Positions 25,257 through 34,315 of a stretch of 64,000 nt of DNA are shown here, piece by piece (position 1 is the first letter of the stretch; each line of letters begins with the position of its first letter). The DNA is from JAJEFO01 sp965208685 (GTDB lineage Bacteria; Pseudomonadota; Alphaproteobacteria; Rhodobacterales; Rhodobacteraceae). Under the pieces are notes generated by a model. It saw nothing but the letters and a program-made list of their open reading frames with translations. It was not told where the DNA came from and did not search any database. The stretch is from assembly GCA_965208685.1 (NCBI GenBank), contig CBDBPL010000007.1, positions 1,860,001 to 1,924,000 on the forward strand, in the 5' to 3' direction. A program made the translations under genes and the position numbers.

Positions 25257-25942
25257 TGGGAATTATACCGTTGACCGAAACGTGTTCGTTCCAGCCCCGG
25301 CTGATTTCACGGGTCGGTGAGGCGGGCAGCCCCAACGCCTCTCGCCGTGCAGATACGCCAATCCCGGACGCCTCGTCATGTCATTCCGCCCACGCGGCGG
25401 TCTTTCACGGGGCCATTGGCCCAAATCCTGATAAGATCGGCGGGAAACCCGCCCTTCCAGATAGCCCCGGACATGGCACGTTCCGCAGTTTCAGTCTGAT
25501 GAAGATCGGCGGGAAACCCGCCCTTCCAGATAGCCCCGGACATGGCACGTTCCGCAGTTTCAGTCGACGAAACAATCCCCCACTTGATCTCTCCCCCGCC
25601 CTCAACTGCGAGGACTTTCGGCGAACTTGGAAGGCCCAAGTGCATGATGCAGACCCGACACCAAAGGAGCAGGAAACGGGCTTTGGGCCATCCAGCAAAG
25701 CCTTGTTTTCGAGCGCGAAACTTGCATCTTCGGCATTCTCTGGATCAGGAGAATCTTCCAGGTTCCCATCACGTTTGCACTTCACCAGCACGTCTTCGCG
25801 AGAAGCATCCACGCGTTGCGGCGAAATTTCCTGCGGGAGAGTTCCAACGACGCCAATCAGCCACGCCCGCATCGTGGCGTCTACATAGGGAGCGCGCATT
25901 CCGTCCCGGCCAAGTCGAGGGGACTTCCAGCGCGAAGTTCAG
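25257..25942. other. Intergenic region hisF-hisE with tandem repeat
   Basis: A 686-bp gap interrupts the his genes. It contains a 63-bp tandem duplication (25433-25564) and a hairpin GGGGCCATTGGCCC near 25410. No reading frame resembles a known family. Confidence 0.5.
25433..25564. repeat. Tandem 63-bp duplication with internal hairpin
   Basis: Identical 63-bp copies at 25433-25495 and 25502-25564, period 69 bp. Each contains GGCGGGAAACCCGCC, a 6-bp stem with a 3-nt loop. The period is a multiple of three, so a minus-strand open frame runs through both, but its residues match nothing I know. Confidence 0.9.
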
Positions 25943-26260
25943 ATGACCGACATTCTGGAACGGCTTGCCCGGACCGTCGCTGAGAAGAGGGCAGCTGACC
26001 CCAAGAGTTCCTGGACTGCGCAACTTCTTGCGGCCGGTCCAGAGAAGGCTGCCCAGAAATTTGGCGAGGAGGCCGTCGAAGCCGTCATCGAGGCGGTTCG
26101 GGGTGACCGCGACCGGCTTGCGGCGGAAGCGGCGGACGTTCTCTATCATCTAGTCGTAATGCTGGCAGCGCGTGAAGTCGAACTTGATGCGGTGCTGAAG
26201 GTGCTGGAAGAGCGCGAAGGCATCTCGGGAGTCGACGAAAAGGCGGCGCGCGGCAGCTGA
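25943..26260 (+). CDS. hisE: Phosphoribosyl-ATP pyrophosphatase
   Basis: The protein has 105 residues, typical for HisE. The MazG-like metal motif is KFGEEAVEAVIEAVRGD with AAEAADVLYHLVVMLAAREV following. It hydrolyses PR-ATP to PR-AMP, the second step of histidine biosynthesis. It is on the same strand as hisF but separated by an unusual 687-bp gap with a repeat. Confidence 0.93.
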   Translation: MTDILERLARTVAEKRAADPKSSWTAQLLAAGPEKAAQKFGEEAVEAVIEAVRGDRDRLAAEAADVLYHLVVMLAAREVELDAVLKVLEEREGISGVDEKAARGS

Positions 26261-26629
26261 CCGCCCAGGAACGTCCATTCCTTAAGCCGAGCCGACTCCC
26301 GCCGACATCCTGATTGCATGCCCGATCCACGACGTGCCGATCACGGTCGACTCCCGTCCGTGCCAGGGTGGCGATCATCCGCAAACGGTTCAATCAGGGC
26401 ATGTGTCGCCAGACAATTTCACGGATTCGGATTCAAACCCATTTAAATTGCATTAAATCAATATGTTGTCACTTAACGCTATAAATTAAAGGAAAAGAAG
26501 CAATGTATTCTTCTGAATAAACACAATAAAATGTCCAATTCAGTACAGGAAGCCATTGCAGCGGCACGCCTGTCTCCTGTCCGCTCCGCAAAAAGCCGCG
26601 CCCTTCAAGGAGGGGTCACCCGCCCTCGT
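26261..26629. other. Intergenic region with AT-rich island
   Basis: Between convergent hisE and the COQ10-like gene. About 26415-26545 is strikingly AT-rich (for example CATTTAAATTGCATTAAATC) within GC-rich DNA. It has AAAGGAAAAGAAG in front of a 5-codon frame at ~26503. No family-like protein is encoded. It might hold a promoter or a foreign insert. Confidence 0.45.
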
Positions 26630-27082
26630 CTAGTCGCGCCCGTAGAGATCTGCCGCCCGGCGCTCAAAGGCCTGGACAACACGCTGCGTCACTTCGTTGA
26701 AAAAGAGCTTGGCCGTGGTCTGAAGGAGCCTGTTCCTGAACTCGAACTCCACATGGAATCTCACCTCGGATCCGCCCTCCTCTGCGTCAGCGAACTCCCA
26801 GTCCGAGTTCATTCGGCGGAAAGGGCCGTCAAGATATTCGGTGTTGATCCTGTTCGAGTCGGGCCAGAGCGTGACCCGGCTGCCAAACTTCTCGCTGAAG
26901 ACCTTGAAGGAAACAACCAGGTCGGCGAGCATCACGACGTGACTGCCCTCGCGGCGCGTCTCGCGGATGCGCGCGGCAGTGGTCCAGGGCAAGAACTCCG
27001 GATAGCGTTCCACATCCGCCACAAGCTCGTACATCTGTCTGGCACTGTAAGGCACGCGACGGCATTCGGTATGGGAGGGCAT
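26630..27082 (-). CDS. COQ10/RatA-type START-domain protein
   Basis: The protein has 150 residues, starting MPSHTECRRVPYSARQMYEL followed by VADVERYPEFLPW, the signature of the COQ10/RatA (SRPBCC) family. The segment FRNRLLQTTAKLFFNEVTQRVVQAFERRA forms the C-terminal helix (quoted in part). In mitochondria and alphaproteobacteria it binds ubiquinone and supports its use by the respiratory chain. The RatA toxin function described in E. coli is a less likely role here. It is divergent from hpt, 73 bp apart. Confidence 0.9.
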   Translation of the reverse strand: MPSHTECRRVPYSARQMYELVADVERYPEFLPWTTAARIRETRREGSHVVMLADLVVSFKVFSEKFGSRVTLWPDSNRINTEYLDGPFRRMNSDWEFADAEEGGSEVRFHVEFEFRNRLLQTTAKLFFNEVTQRVVQAFERRAADLYGRD

Positions 27083-27155
27083 GTGCTCGGGTCTGGAGTT
27101 TTCCTGTCCCTTACGTGTAGGGAGCGGGAACGGGGGTCAAGGGGGGGGACGCGCT

Positions 27156-27731
27156 TTGACAAGACCATACGCGATTGTCGAGTTGATTTCGGCAGAGGCC
27201 ATTGCGAACCGGGTCGAGGAGCTCGCCCGTGAAATCCATGCGACGTTTCACGATACAGACAAGCTGATAATGGTCGGGCTCTTGCGCGGTTCCTTCGTGC
27301 TCATTGCCGATCTCGTGCGCGAGCTTGACATGAATGTCGAGGTCGACTTCCTCGAAGTCTCCTCCTACGGCAACGAGATGGTTTCGAGCCACGAGGTGCG
27401 AATCCTCAAGGATCTCCGAGGCGAAATCGAGGGCGAGGACGTTCTCGTTGTCGAGGACATCGTGGACACGGGATACACGCTAAGCCACGTCGTGAGATTC
27501 CTGCAGTCGCGCAACCCGCGAAGGCTCGAAACGATCGCGCTGCTTGACAAGCCGTCACGTCGCGAAGTCGACATCTGCGCCACCTGGACCGGGTTCGAGA
27601 TTCCCGACGAATTCGTGGTCGGCTACGGAATCGACTACGCGCAGAGAAACAGGAACCTGCCGTTCATCGGGCGCGTTTGCATTGCGGATTCGGACGGCAA
27701 GATCAGCGATGACGTGATGGAAGGGTCGTAG
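27156..27731 (+). CDS. hpt: Hypoxanthine phosphoribosyltransferase
   Basis: The protein has 191 residues. TTG 27156 is preferred because an AAGGGGGGGG tract lies ~8 bp upstream and the family start (ISAEAIANRVEELAREI) follows soon after; an upstream ATG would add improbable sequence. The PRPP loop is VLVVEDIVDTGYTLS and the flexible loop VDFLEVSSYGNEM. Hpt salvages hypoxanthine (and guanine) to nucleotides. Solitary gene. Confidence 0.92.
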   Translation: MTRPYAIVELISAEAIANRVEELAREIHATFHDTDKLIMVGLLRGSFVLIADLVRELDMNVEVDFLEVSSYGNEMVSSHEVRILKDLRGEIEGEDVLVVEDIVDTGYTLSHVVRFLQSRNPRRLETIALLDKPSRREVDICATWTGFEIPDEFVVGYGIDYAQRNRNLPFIGRVCIADSDGKISDDVMEGS

Positions 27732-27848
27732 TCAGAACTGGACGAGCACGCTCCCGCAAGGTCCTCAGCGCCCGCGAGCTGTGGCATTCCTTGAGTCTTC
27801 AGGTAACGTGCAAGGCACAACGTCCCTCGCATGTACAAGGAGATGCAG

Positions 27849-28319
27849 ATGAATTTCACGAAACGATTTGCTCTCATTGCCGCCGCACTGACATTTGCGG
27901 GAGTGACGCTCGCACATGCAGGCGGACACGACGGCAATCCCGCCGTAAATGCCCGTCAAGCGCACATGAAGCTCTATGCGTTCAACCTCGACGTGATTGG
28001 AGCCATGGCGAAGGGTGAAGTCGAATACGATGCGGATGCGGCGCAGGCGACTGCGAACAATCTCCTGGCGCTCGCGACGATGAATCAGGACGCCTACTGG
28101 GCTCCCGGCACTTCGACGGCGGAACTGGGCAATGCGACCAGGGCCCTGCCCTCGATCTGGGAGGAAGGATCGCGCCTGGAAGACTTTGGCGCTCAACTGA
28201 TCGAGGCCGCAAGCCAGCTCGCTGCGGCTGCAGGTGGAGGTCAAGACGCGCTGCGCGGCGCAATTCGCGGTGTCGGCGGCGCTTGCAGCGCCTGCCACAG
28301 GAACTCTCGTCAGCGCTGA
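27849..28319 (+). CDS. Cytochrome c' (class II c-type cytochrome)
   Basis: The protein has 156 residues from ATG 27849, with AAGGAG 6 bp upstream. A signal peptide (residues 1-24, ending LAHA) directs it to the periplasm. The single heme site is at the extreme C-terminus, C146-S-A-C149-H150, as in the four-helix class II fold. Cytochromes c' bind NO and can protect against it, which would suit an organism with nitrate respiration, though the nar genes are 14 kb away. It is followed by a second cytochrome gene 46 bp on. Confidence 0.9.
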   Translation: MNFTKRFALIAAALTFAGVTLAHAGGHDGNPAVNARQAHMKLYAFNLDVIGAMAKGEVEYDADAAQATANNLLALATMNQDAYWAPGTSTAELGNATRALPSIWEEGSRLEDFGAQLIEAASQLAAAAGGGQDALRGAIRGVGGACSACHRNSRQR

Positions 28320-28364
28320 ATCTGGCGAAATGAGGGCAACCTGCCAGCCGAGGTGAATGAGGTG

Positions 28365-29237
28365 ATGAAACGTGCCCTGACGTGGGTGTCCTTGCTTGGA
28401 GTGTTCGGCATTGTCGCAGCGCTCTGGCTGACCCGCCCTGCAATCGTGGATTCCACGCGGTTTGCGTCGCTCCAAGGCATTGCCGCGCAGGGCGAAGCGG
28501 TGTTCTGGGCAGGTGGATGCTCGTCGTGCCACAAGGCTGAGACGAGCGACGACGACCTGGCGCTGCCTGGCGGCCGGCGTTTCGTGACGCGGTTCGGCAC
28601 CTTCGCCGCACCCAACATCTCCCCTGATCCGACTCACGGAATTGGTGACTGGACAATGGCGGAATTCGCCTCTGCCCTGCTCCATGGCACGTCGCCCGAA
28701 GGCCGCCACTATTACCCGGCGTTTCCGTACACATCCTATGCACGAATGAATGACCAGGATGTGGCCGATCTTTGGGCGTTCATGCAGACTCTGCCTGCCT
28801 TGCCCATGGCAAGCCAGCCGCACGAGCTGACCTTCCCGTTCAATGTCCGCGCCACGCTTGGAGCCTGGAAATTCCTGTTCCTGAAGCCTGCCTGGGTGCG
28901 GCCTGCCGAAACGCCCGAACTGGAACGCGGGCGGTACCTGGTGGAAGCATTGGGCCACTGTGCCGAGTGCCATACTCCACGGCACTTCCTGGGGGGCAGC
29001 ATCGCTTCGGCCTGGATGGAGGGCGCGCCGCATCCTGCCGGAAAGGGACGCATTCCCGGGCTGGTGCCAAACGCCCTGGACTGGAGCGCGGAAGACATTG
29101 CCTACTACCTTGAAACCGGATTCACGCCGGACTTCGACAGTGCGGGCGGCGAAATGGCCGAGGTTGTCGCAACAATAGGCAGGCTTTCACCCGAGGACCG
29201 CCTGGCCATCGCACGCTACATAAAGGCGCTCGAGTAG
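28365..29237 (+). CDS. Diheme cytochrome c, dehydrogenase-subunit type
   Basis: The protein has 290 residues. ATG 28365 is chosen; an in-frame GTG at 28353 is the alternative. A hydrophobic N-terminus (5-22) is probably a membrane anchor or uncleaved signal. Two heme sites are seen: C52-S-S-C55-H56 and C199-A-E-C202-H203. The sequence FGTFAAPNISPDPTHGIGDW resembles cytochrome subunits of alcohol, gluconate or aldehyde dehydrogenases. No dehydrogenase gene is adjacent. It probably relays electrons together with the cytochrome c' upstream. Confidence 0.85.
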   Translation: MKRALTWVSLLGVFGIVAALWLTRPAIVDSTRFASLQGIAAQGEAVFWAGGCSSCHKAETSDDDLALPGGRRFVTRFGTFAAPNISPDPTHGIGDWTMAEFASALLHGTSPEGRHYYPAFPYTSYARMNDQDVADLWAFMQTLPALPMASQPHELTFPFNVRATLGAWKFLFLKPAWVRPAETPELERGRYLVEALGHCAECHTPRHFLGGSIASAWMEGAPHPAGKGRIPGLVPNALDWSAEDIAYYLETGFTPDFDSAGGEMAEVVATIGRLSPEDRLAIARYIKALE

Positions 29238-29332
29238 CCTCGACACGTTTCGCAGTGCCAGAGAGTCGCTCATGCCTTCCTGCAGAAATTGACTCCTTGC
29301 ACTCCCCTGGAATCCCGGGGCAATGAGCGGCC

Positions 29333-29926
29333 ATGGCAAGTTTCGTTCTGGCCGTATTCTTCCTGATCGTCACGCCCGGCCCCGGTGTCCTGTCTCTCGC
29401 GGGCGTCGGGTCGGCATTCGGACATTCGCAGGGCCTACGCTACCTGGCGGGCCTCTTCGTCGGCACGAACCTCGTGTGCCTTGCGGTGATCAGCGGATTG
29501 GCGGCGCTGGTGCTTGCCGAGCCCAGGATCCGGGTGGTCCTGACCATGGCATCGGCGGCGTACCTGCTGTGGCTGGCCTTCCGTATCGCCTTTGCCGGGA
29601 CAAGAATTGCATTCATCGAGCAGCCGAGCCCGCCCGGAATTCGGGGCGGCATCCTGCTTCAGGCGGTCAATCCGAAGGCCTATGTGGTGAACACGACATT
29701 GTTTTCCGGGTTCGCGTTCATGGCCGAACATCCTTATTTTGAGATTGTAATTAAGTTGCTTATTATAAATGTGTTATGGATCGTAATTCATGTGACATGG
29801 CTGCGCGCCGGGGTGACGGTTCGACGGATGGATCTGCCCGAGAGGTGGCAACGAGGCATCAATATGGGAATGGCGGTTGCGATGGTTGCCGTAGTGGCGT
29901 TGGCGGCCCTCGCGCCCCAAGGTTGA
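29333..29926 (+). CDS. LysE/RhtB family amino-acid exporter
   Basis: The protein has 197 residues and about six hydrophobic helices. The family motif is TPGPGVLSLAGVGSAFGHSQG near the N-terminus (shown in part), with NPKAYVVNTTLFSGFAF in the middle. These proteins export amino acids or related metabolites by proton exchange. A patch at about 29735-29800 coding for FEIVIKLLIINVLWIVIHVTW has AT-rich codons unlike the rest of the gene. Substrate unknown. Confidence 0.88.
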   Translation: MASFVLAVFFLIVTPGPGVLSLAGVGSAFGHSQGLRYLAGLFVGTNLVCLAVISGLAALVLAEPRIRVVLTMASAAYLLWLAFRIAFAGTRIAFIEQPSPPGIRGGILLQAVNPKAYVVNTTLFSGFAFMAEHPYFEIVIKLLIINVLWIVIHVTWLRAGVTVRRMDLPERWQRGINMGMAVAMVAVVALAALAPQG

Positions 29927-30349
29927 GCAATGAGCGCAAAGGGACAATGAAACTGGCACCTTGGCCGCAAGTGGTCTGCCAGGATCGCGCTTGCCTGACT
30001 TGGCCGCCCATACACCGCGCCTTGCCCTGATGCTCGTCACTGTGCACGGAGCGAGGCAATGTCACCTGCCTGCCAAGGCCGCCACGACAAGCTCTCGTCG
30101 ACCCGTGCTGGCCCCCGCGTTCGAGGATCTGTCCGACCGGCATGGCCACTGGCCATGCGTGTGCAACGGCCAGCTGGTCGCAAACGTTCCTCACGCCTGG
30201 GCCCGGATTCACGCGGTTCACGACTCTTGGCACGCCTTCACGCGACTGCTTCTGAACCGTGCATGAATGCCGACCTTGCCGTGATTGCTTGCTGGACTTC
30301 AAATGGTAACCTGGAATCAAGTCAGAGTGATCAAGTTCAGGATGGGGCT
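29927..30349. other. Gene-free stretch
   Basis: About 420 bp between the exporter gene and the DUF1801 gene. I see no family-like reading frame and no clear structure. Confidence 0.4.
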
Positions 30350-30742
30350 ATGCCGGATCAGAAATTTGGCGAATTCGATGACCTTGTTGAAATGACTCCA
30401 GCGCCGCTTCGGCCGGTCACGGTCCGGTTGAAGGAACTCCTGCTTTCCGTAGACCCTGATGCTTGCATTGTCGTACGGCTGGGCGACCGGGCGGCGACCT
30501 TCGGCATCGGACCAAAGAAGATGAGCGAAGGCTACTGCTACATTCTGCCTTACAGGAATTGGGTCAATCTCGGGTTTTATCGCGGAGTTGACATTTCCGA
30601 CCCCGACAAGCTGCTCGAAGGGACTGGGGCCAGGATGCGGCACATCAAGGTCCGCTCGATCGAAGCGTGCGACAATCCAAGGCTCGTCACGATGATCCGT
30701 GAAGCGCATGAAGAACGCAAGGCGGCTTTGAGTGTTTCCTGA
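30350..30742 (+). CDS. DUF1801 domain protein
   Basis: The protein has 130 residues from ATG 30350. The core LKELLLSVDPDACIVVRLGDRAATFGIG and GYCYILPYRNWVNLGFYRGV follow the DUF1801 pattern (a small beta-sheet protein of unknown role); strings are shown in part. It has no signal peptide or membrane segment. An open frame extends upstream to 30059, but that part is not family-like. Monocistronic. Confidence 0.75.
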   Translation: MPDQKFGEFDDLVEMTPAPLRPVTVRLKELLLSVDPDACIVVRLGDRAATFGIGPKKMSEGYCYILPYRNWVNLGFYRGVDISDPDKLLEGTGARMRHIKVRSIEACDNPRLVTMIREAHEERKAALSVS

Positions 30743-31147
30743 AGCAGTCATTGGGGCGGCCTTGGGAAGCGGCAGCTTCGTCCTGCATCTTGCTTGCTCA
30801 TGACGAGTGCAGCAAAGGTCGGGAATGCCCCATGACACGAATTCGCCCTGCCTCACGAGCAAGCAACATGCGCAAAATTTCTCGGACAAGGGCCAAAATT
30901 GTTCTTGCTTTGTTTCCATGATTCGGGCATGGACTTCGCGACGCGGGGAAAGGACGAAATCCAAGTCGGATCATCGCGTTGATGGACGTTTGCGTGTTCG
31001 GCTTCATGCCATGCACGTTTCACGGCAACTTGGGCCGTTTTCGGGCGACGGGCGACGATGTTGCGCTCGTTTCGGAATGAACCAAGTGTGGCGCACTCGC
31101 CCCCAGCGTCAAGGACTCCGGGACCAAACCGCGGTTCCGGATAGCGA
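30743..31147. other. Gene-free stretch
   Basis: About 405 bp between the DUF1801 and VOC genes. Several short overlapping open frames occur, none family-like. Nothing else seen. Confidence 0.4.
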
Positions 31148-31537
31148 TCAGCTGCCCGGCTTCGGAAAGAACTGATCGACGAGGATCGGGTTTCCGTCGG
31201 GGTCCTTTATGATGATGCTCGCTGGCCCGGTCGCTTCCGGGTCGGTATCGGATTCCATCTCGATCCCGCCGGCCAACAGCGATGCGCGGATGTCGCGCAC
31301 ATCTGTGAAATCGGCGATCCGCGACATGTCTTGGGCAAGTCCCGGATTGAACGTGAGGATGTTCTTCTCGAAGAGCCCCTGAAACAGGCCGATGACCGTC
31401 GTTCCGTTCACCAGAATCAGGTATTGCTTTTCGTCGCCGCCCGTCACGTGGAAACCGAGCTTTTCGTAGAAGGACCGTGACACTGCAAGGTCCTGAACGG
31501 CAAGGCTGATCGAGAAGGCGCCAAGCTGCACTGTCAT
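31148..31537 (-). CDS. VOC (glyoxalase/bleomycin-resistance) superfamily protein
   Basis: The protein has 129 residues. VOC marks are SISLAVQDLAVSRSFYEKLGF at the start (shown in part), a central VNGTTVIGLFQ strand and IIIKDPDGNPILVDQF at the end. The family includes glyoxalases, dioxygenases and antibiotic-binding proteins. Metal ligands typical of glyoxalase I are not all present, so the reaction is unknown. No operon partner. Confidence 0.85.
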   Translation of the reverse strand: MTVQLGAFSISLAVQDLAVSRSFYEKLGFHVTGGDEKQYLILVNGTTVIGLFQGLFEKNILTFNPGLAQDMSRIADFTDVRDIRASLLAGGIEMESDTDPEATGPASIIIKDPDGNPILVDQFFPKPGS

Positions 31538-31785
31538 GTCTCCAGGCGAGTGGTTCCAAGGTGAATTGCTGACTGCAGCGACGGTAGCGCGTTCAAAGTC
31601 GACAGGAAAGACAGGATGTCAGGCATCTCCCTCAGACGAAGACGCGGTACGCCGTGCCAGTCTGCTCCGCTGCCGACCGCAGGGACGGACCCCGTGCATG
31701 CGGGGCGACAGAGGGCACGGAGTCAGTACATGGATCCAGTCCCATGCGGGCAAGGACAGCACGATTGGATCGCCATGGCGGCAGG

Positions 31786-32584
31786 TCATGCGATCGCTTC
31801 CAAGGCGGCCTCGTGCAATTCGGGCGTGGCCGCTGCCAGCGCCCTGCCCCCGTCGTGAGCCGGCCTTCCTTCCCAGTCGCTGACGATTCCGCCTGCTGCC
31901 TCGATCACGGCAATGGGCGCCTGGATGTCGTAGGCCTCGAGGCCAGCTTCGATGACGAGATCGACCTGGCCAGCCGCGAGCAGCGCGTATGCGTAGCAAT
32001 CGCATGGCGCAACCGTAGCGGGTAAGTTGCACTTTTCTGGACACTCGTCGAAATGCCGCGGCTTCGGCAGCCGTGCCGACTTCCGGGAATGTCGTGAACA
32101 GCGTGGCGTCGGCCAGCGATGTCGTTCCGCTTGCGCTCAAGCGGCGGTTGCCATGCGGTCCCTCAAGAACCGCCCTGCCTCGACCACCCATGAAACGCTC
32201 ACCGATGTAAGGTTGGTCGATCAGTCCAAGAATCGGCCCGTCGACATCGGCAAGCGCAATCAAGACCCCCCAGGTCGGGGTTCCGCTGATGAACCCTCTC
32301 GTGCCGTCAATCGGATCAAGAACCCACGTCAGGCCGCTGACGCCTTGCTTTGGCCCGAACTCCTCGCCTAATATGCCGTCTTCCGGCCGAAGCTCTCCGA
32401 GGATCGCGCGCATCGAGGACTCTGCATTCCTGTCGGCAATCGTAACCGGGTCAAAATGTTCGCTCTTGCTCTCGGCAGTCAGATTCCGTGCGCGGAAATG
32501 GCGCAGGGTTTCCTCTCGCGCGGCATCTGCCAAACGCTCGGCCACGGACCAGAGCTCGACGTTTTCCGTGTCGCCATCCGTCAT
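31786..32584 (-). pseudogene. hisN: Histidinol-phosphatase (HisN-type), frameshifted
   Basis: From ATG 32584 the inositol-monophosphatase fold reads normally: GEEFGPK, the metal motif WVLDPIDGTRGFISG, and IDQPYIGERFMGG. After RYGC the frame is lost. A second frame then gives the whole expected C-terminus: DCYAYALLAAGQVDLVIEAG, YDIQAPIAVIEAAGG, ending EAALEAIA with stop at 31788-31786. The break is at about 32001-32012, where 7 extra nucleotides (TGCGCCA before TGCGATTGC) explain the shift. If real, the last dephosphorylation step of histidine synthesis is lost or done by another phosphatase. An IS element lies ~106 bp upstream. Confidence 0.85.
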
Positions 32585-32695
32585 CGGCCATCCCCTATGC
32601 GCGCGCCCAATGCGGCGTATGCGGCAGAGCCTACGCCGTCAAGGCTTGCTGCTCCGCCTGCGCTTCTGCCTCAAGTTATCCAGTGCGCCGTAAAA

Positions 32696-32715
32696 CCCCG
32701 TCCTTCAGGGCGGGG
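32696..32715. repeat. Left-end hairpin of the IS element
   Basis: CCCCGTCC-TTCA-GGGCGGGG forms an 8-bp stem (one T-G wobble) with a TTCA loop. It matches the right-end hairpin at 19 of 20 positions. TnpA of this family recognises such imperfect palindromes near both ends. Confidence 0.8.
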
Positions 32716-32733
32716 ATATTAGGCGCGGGCATT

Positions 32734-33174
32734 TCACTTTCCTGGGGATCGTTGGTTTTCGACATACCTTCGAACGAGGTCGAGGGGCGCACCGCCGCAG
32801 GATGCGGCGAAATAGGACGGCGACCAGAGGACGCCCCTCCGGTAACGTCCGGAAACTTCGGGGCGCATCCGTCGCAGGCGGCGGCTGGACACGCCCTTCA
32901 GGCTGTTGACCAGCCTGGAGAGGGGCACCTTGGGAGGATAGTTGACAAGCAGGTGGACATGGTCGTCCTCGCCGTCGCATTCGACCAGTTCGGCCTCGAA
33001 GTCGTGACAGACCTTCGCGAAGACGTGCCGCAGGTCCTCCACGGCCGGCCGGGACAGCACGCCGCGCCGGTACTTCGTGACGAAGACCAAATGGACATGA
33101 AGCGCGAAGACGCAATGCCTGCCCGTCCTGTATCCCGTTGACTCGTCCACAGGCCAACCGTACCATGGGACCAT
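32734..33174 (-). CDS. tnpA: IS200/IS605 transposase TnpA (HUH/Y1 type)
   Basis: The protein has 146 residues from ATG 33174. The HUH metal motif is H72-V-H74 in DGEDDHVHLLVNYPP and the catalytic tyrosine is Y137 in RRYVENQ. GRHCVFALHVHLVFVTKYRRGV and KLWSPSYFAASCGG-like segments match the family (quoted in part). It cuts and rejoins single-stranded DNA at the IS ends during replication. Its start codon overlaps the divergent tnpB start by 2 bp, so a shared, bidirectional control region must lie inside the coding sequences. Confidence 0.92.
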   Translation of the reverse strand: MVPWYGWPVDESTGYRTGRHCVFALHVHLVFVTKYRRGVLSRPAVEDLRHVFAKVCHDFEAELVECDGEDDHVHLLVNYPPKVPLSRLVNSLKGVSSRRLRRMRPEVSGRYRRGVLWSPSYFAASCGGAPLDLVRRYVENQRSPGK

Positions 33175-34315
33175 GCTGAAGGCAATCAAGGTCAGGCTGC
33201 ATCCGACGGTGGAACAGCGCGAGGCGCTGGCATTCCAGTTCGGGGCCGTGCGCTGGGCGTACAACTTCGCGCTGGAGTGGCGGATGAAGGCGTGGGAAGA
33301 CCACGGCGAAAGCGTCACGAAGCGGATGACCCTGGACAAGCTGGTCGAGCTGAAGTCCGTCGAGGCAACAAGCTGGCTCAAGGACGCCGACAGCCAGGCT
33401 CTTCAGCAATCAGTGATCCACCTGGACGACGCCTTCGGGCGGTTCTTTGGCCGCAGGGCGCGTCATCCGCGCTTCAAGACCCGGCATGGCCGGCAGTCGA
33501 TGTCGTATCCGCAGCGGGTGAAGGTCGTGGACGGCCGCGCCCTGTACCTGCCGAAAGTGGGGACGGTTCGTGCCGTGCTTCACCGCGCCATCGAGGGCCG
33601 GATCAAGACCGTCACGGTGTCCCGGTCGCCGACGGGCAGGCACTACGCCTCCATCCTCGTCGACGACGGCCGGGACCTGCCCGAACCGCTCAAGGTCATG
33701 GACGGGGAGAGTGTGGCGGGGATTGACCTCGGCCTCGCGGACGTCGTGGTGGAGAGTTCCGGGCGGAAGACCCCGAACCCGCGTTTCGTGAAACGCACCG
33801 CCGCCAACCTGCGACGGAAGCAGAAAAACCTGTCCAGGAAGAGGAGAGGATCGGCCAACCGTGCGAAGGCGCGCGTGCTGGTGGCCAAGGCACATGAAAG
33901 GACGATGAACGCGCGGGGCGACTTCCAGCACAAGCTGTCGAGACGACTGGTTGACGAGAACCAAGCAATCTGCGTCGAGACGCTGGGGGTCAGGAACATG
34001 CTCGGGAACCGGTCTCTCGCCGCACACATACAGGACGCGGCGTGGGGAGGGTTCGTCCGCAAGCTGGAGTACAAGTGCGTATGGTCCGGCCATCGCCTTG
34101 TGAAGGCGGACCGTTGGTTCGCGTCCAGCAAGATCTGCTCGGGTTGCGGCGCCAGGGTCCGGAAGCTGCCGCTTTCGGTCCGGCGCTGGACCTGCGCCGC
34201 GTGCGGGGATGAGCACGACAGGGACGTCAACGCGGCCGTGAACCTGCGGCGGCACGGCATCCTGGCACTGAAGGCGGAAGGGCTGTCCGTCTCTGCCTGT
34301 GGAGGCTTGCGTTAG
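33173..34315 (+). CDS. tnpB: TnpB, RNA-guided nuclease of the IS element
   Basis: The protein has 380 residues. The RuvC triad is complete: D185 (GIDLGLAD), E269 (CVETLGVRN) and D351 (HDRDVNAA). The zinc ribbon is C322/C325 and C341/C344. The N-terminal wedge and HTH region begins MLKAIKVRLHPTVEQREAL. Characterised TnpB proteins are nucleases guided by an RNA read from the tnpB 3' end and right IS end, cutting donor sites to retain the element. The intact residues suggest activity. Confidence 0.93.
   Translation: MLKAIKVRLHPTVEQREALAFQFGAVRWAYNFALEWRMKAWEDHGESVTKRMTLDKLVELKSVEATSWLKDADSQALQQSVIHLDDAFGRFFGRRARHPRFKTRHGRQSMSYPQRVKVVDGRALYLPKVGTVRAVLHRAIEGRIKTVTVSRSPTGRHYASILVDDGRDLPEPLKVMDGESVAGIDLGLADVVVESSGRKTPNPRFVKRTAANLRRKQKNLSRKRRGSANRAKARVLVAKAHERTMNARGDFQHKLSRRLVDENQAICVETLGVRNMLGNRSLAAHIQDAAWGGFVRKLEYKCVWSGHRLVKADRWFASSKICSGCGARVRKLPLSVRRWTCAACGDEHDRDVNAAVNLRRHGILALKAEGLSVSACGGLR

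Noticed and set aside
8896..25564. Possible CRISPR arrays at the two tandem repeats (8896 and 25433)
   Set aside because: Only two units each, spacers of 2 and 6 bp, and no cas genes.
26531..26640. Small plus-strand open frame beginning MSNSVQEAIAAARLS in the AT-rich island
   Set aside because: It continues into the antisense of the COQ10-like gene and lacks a clear ribosome-binding site.
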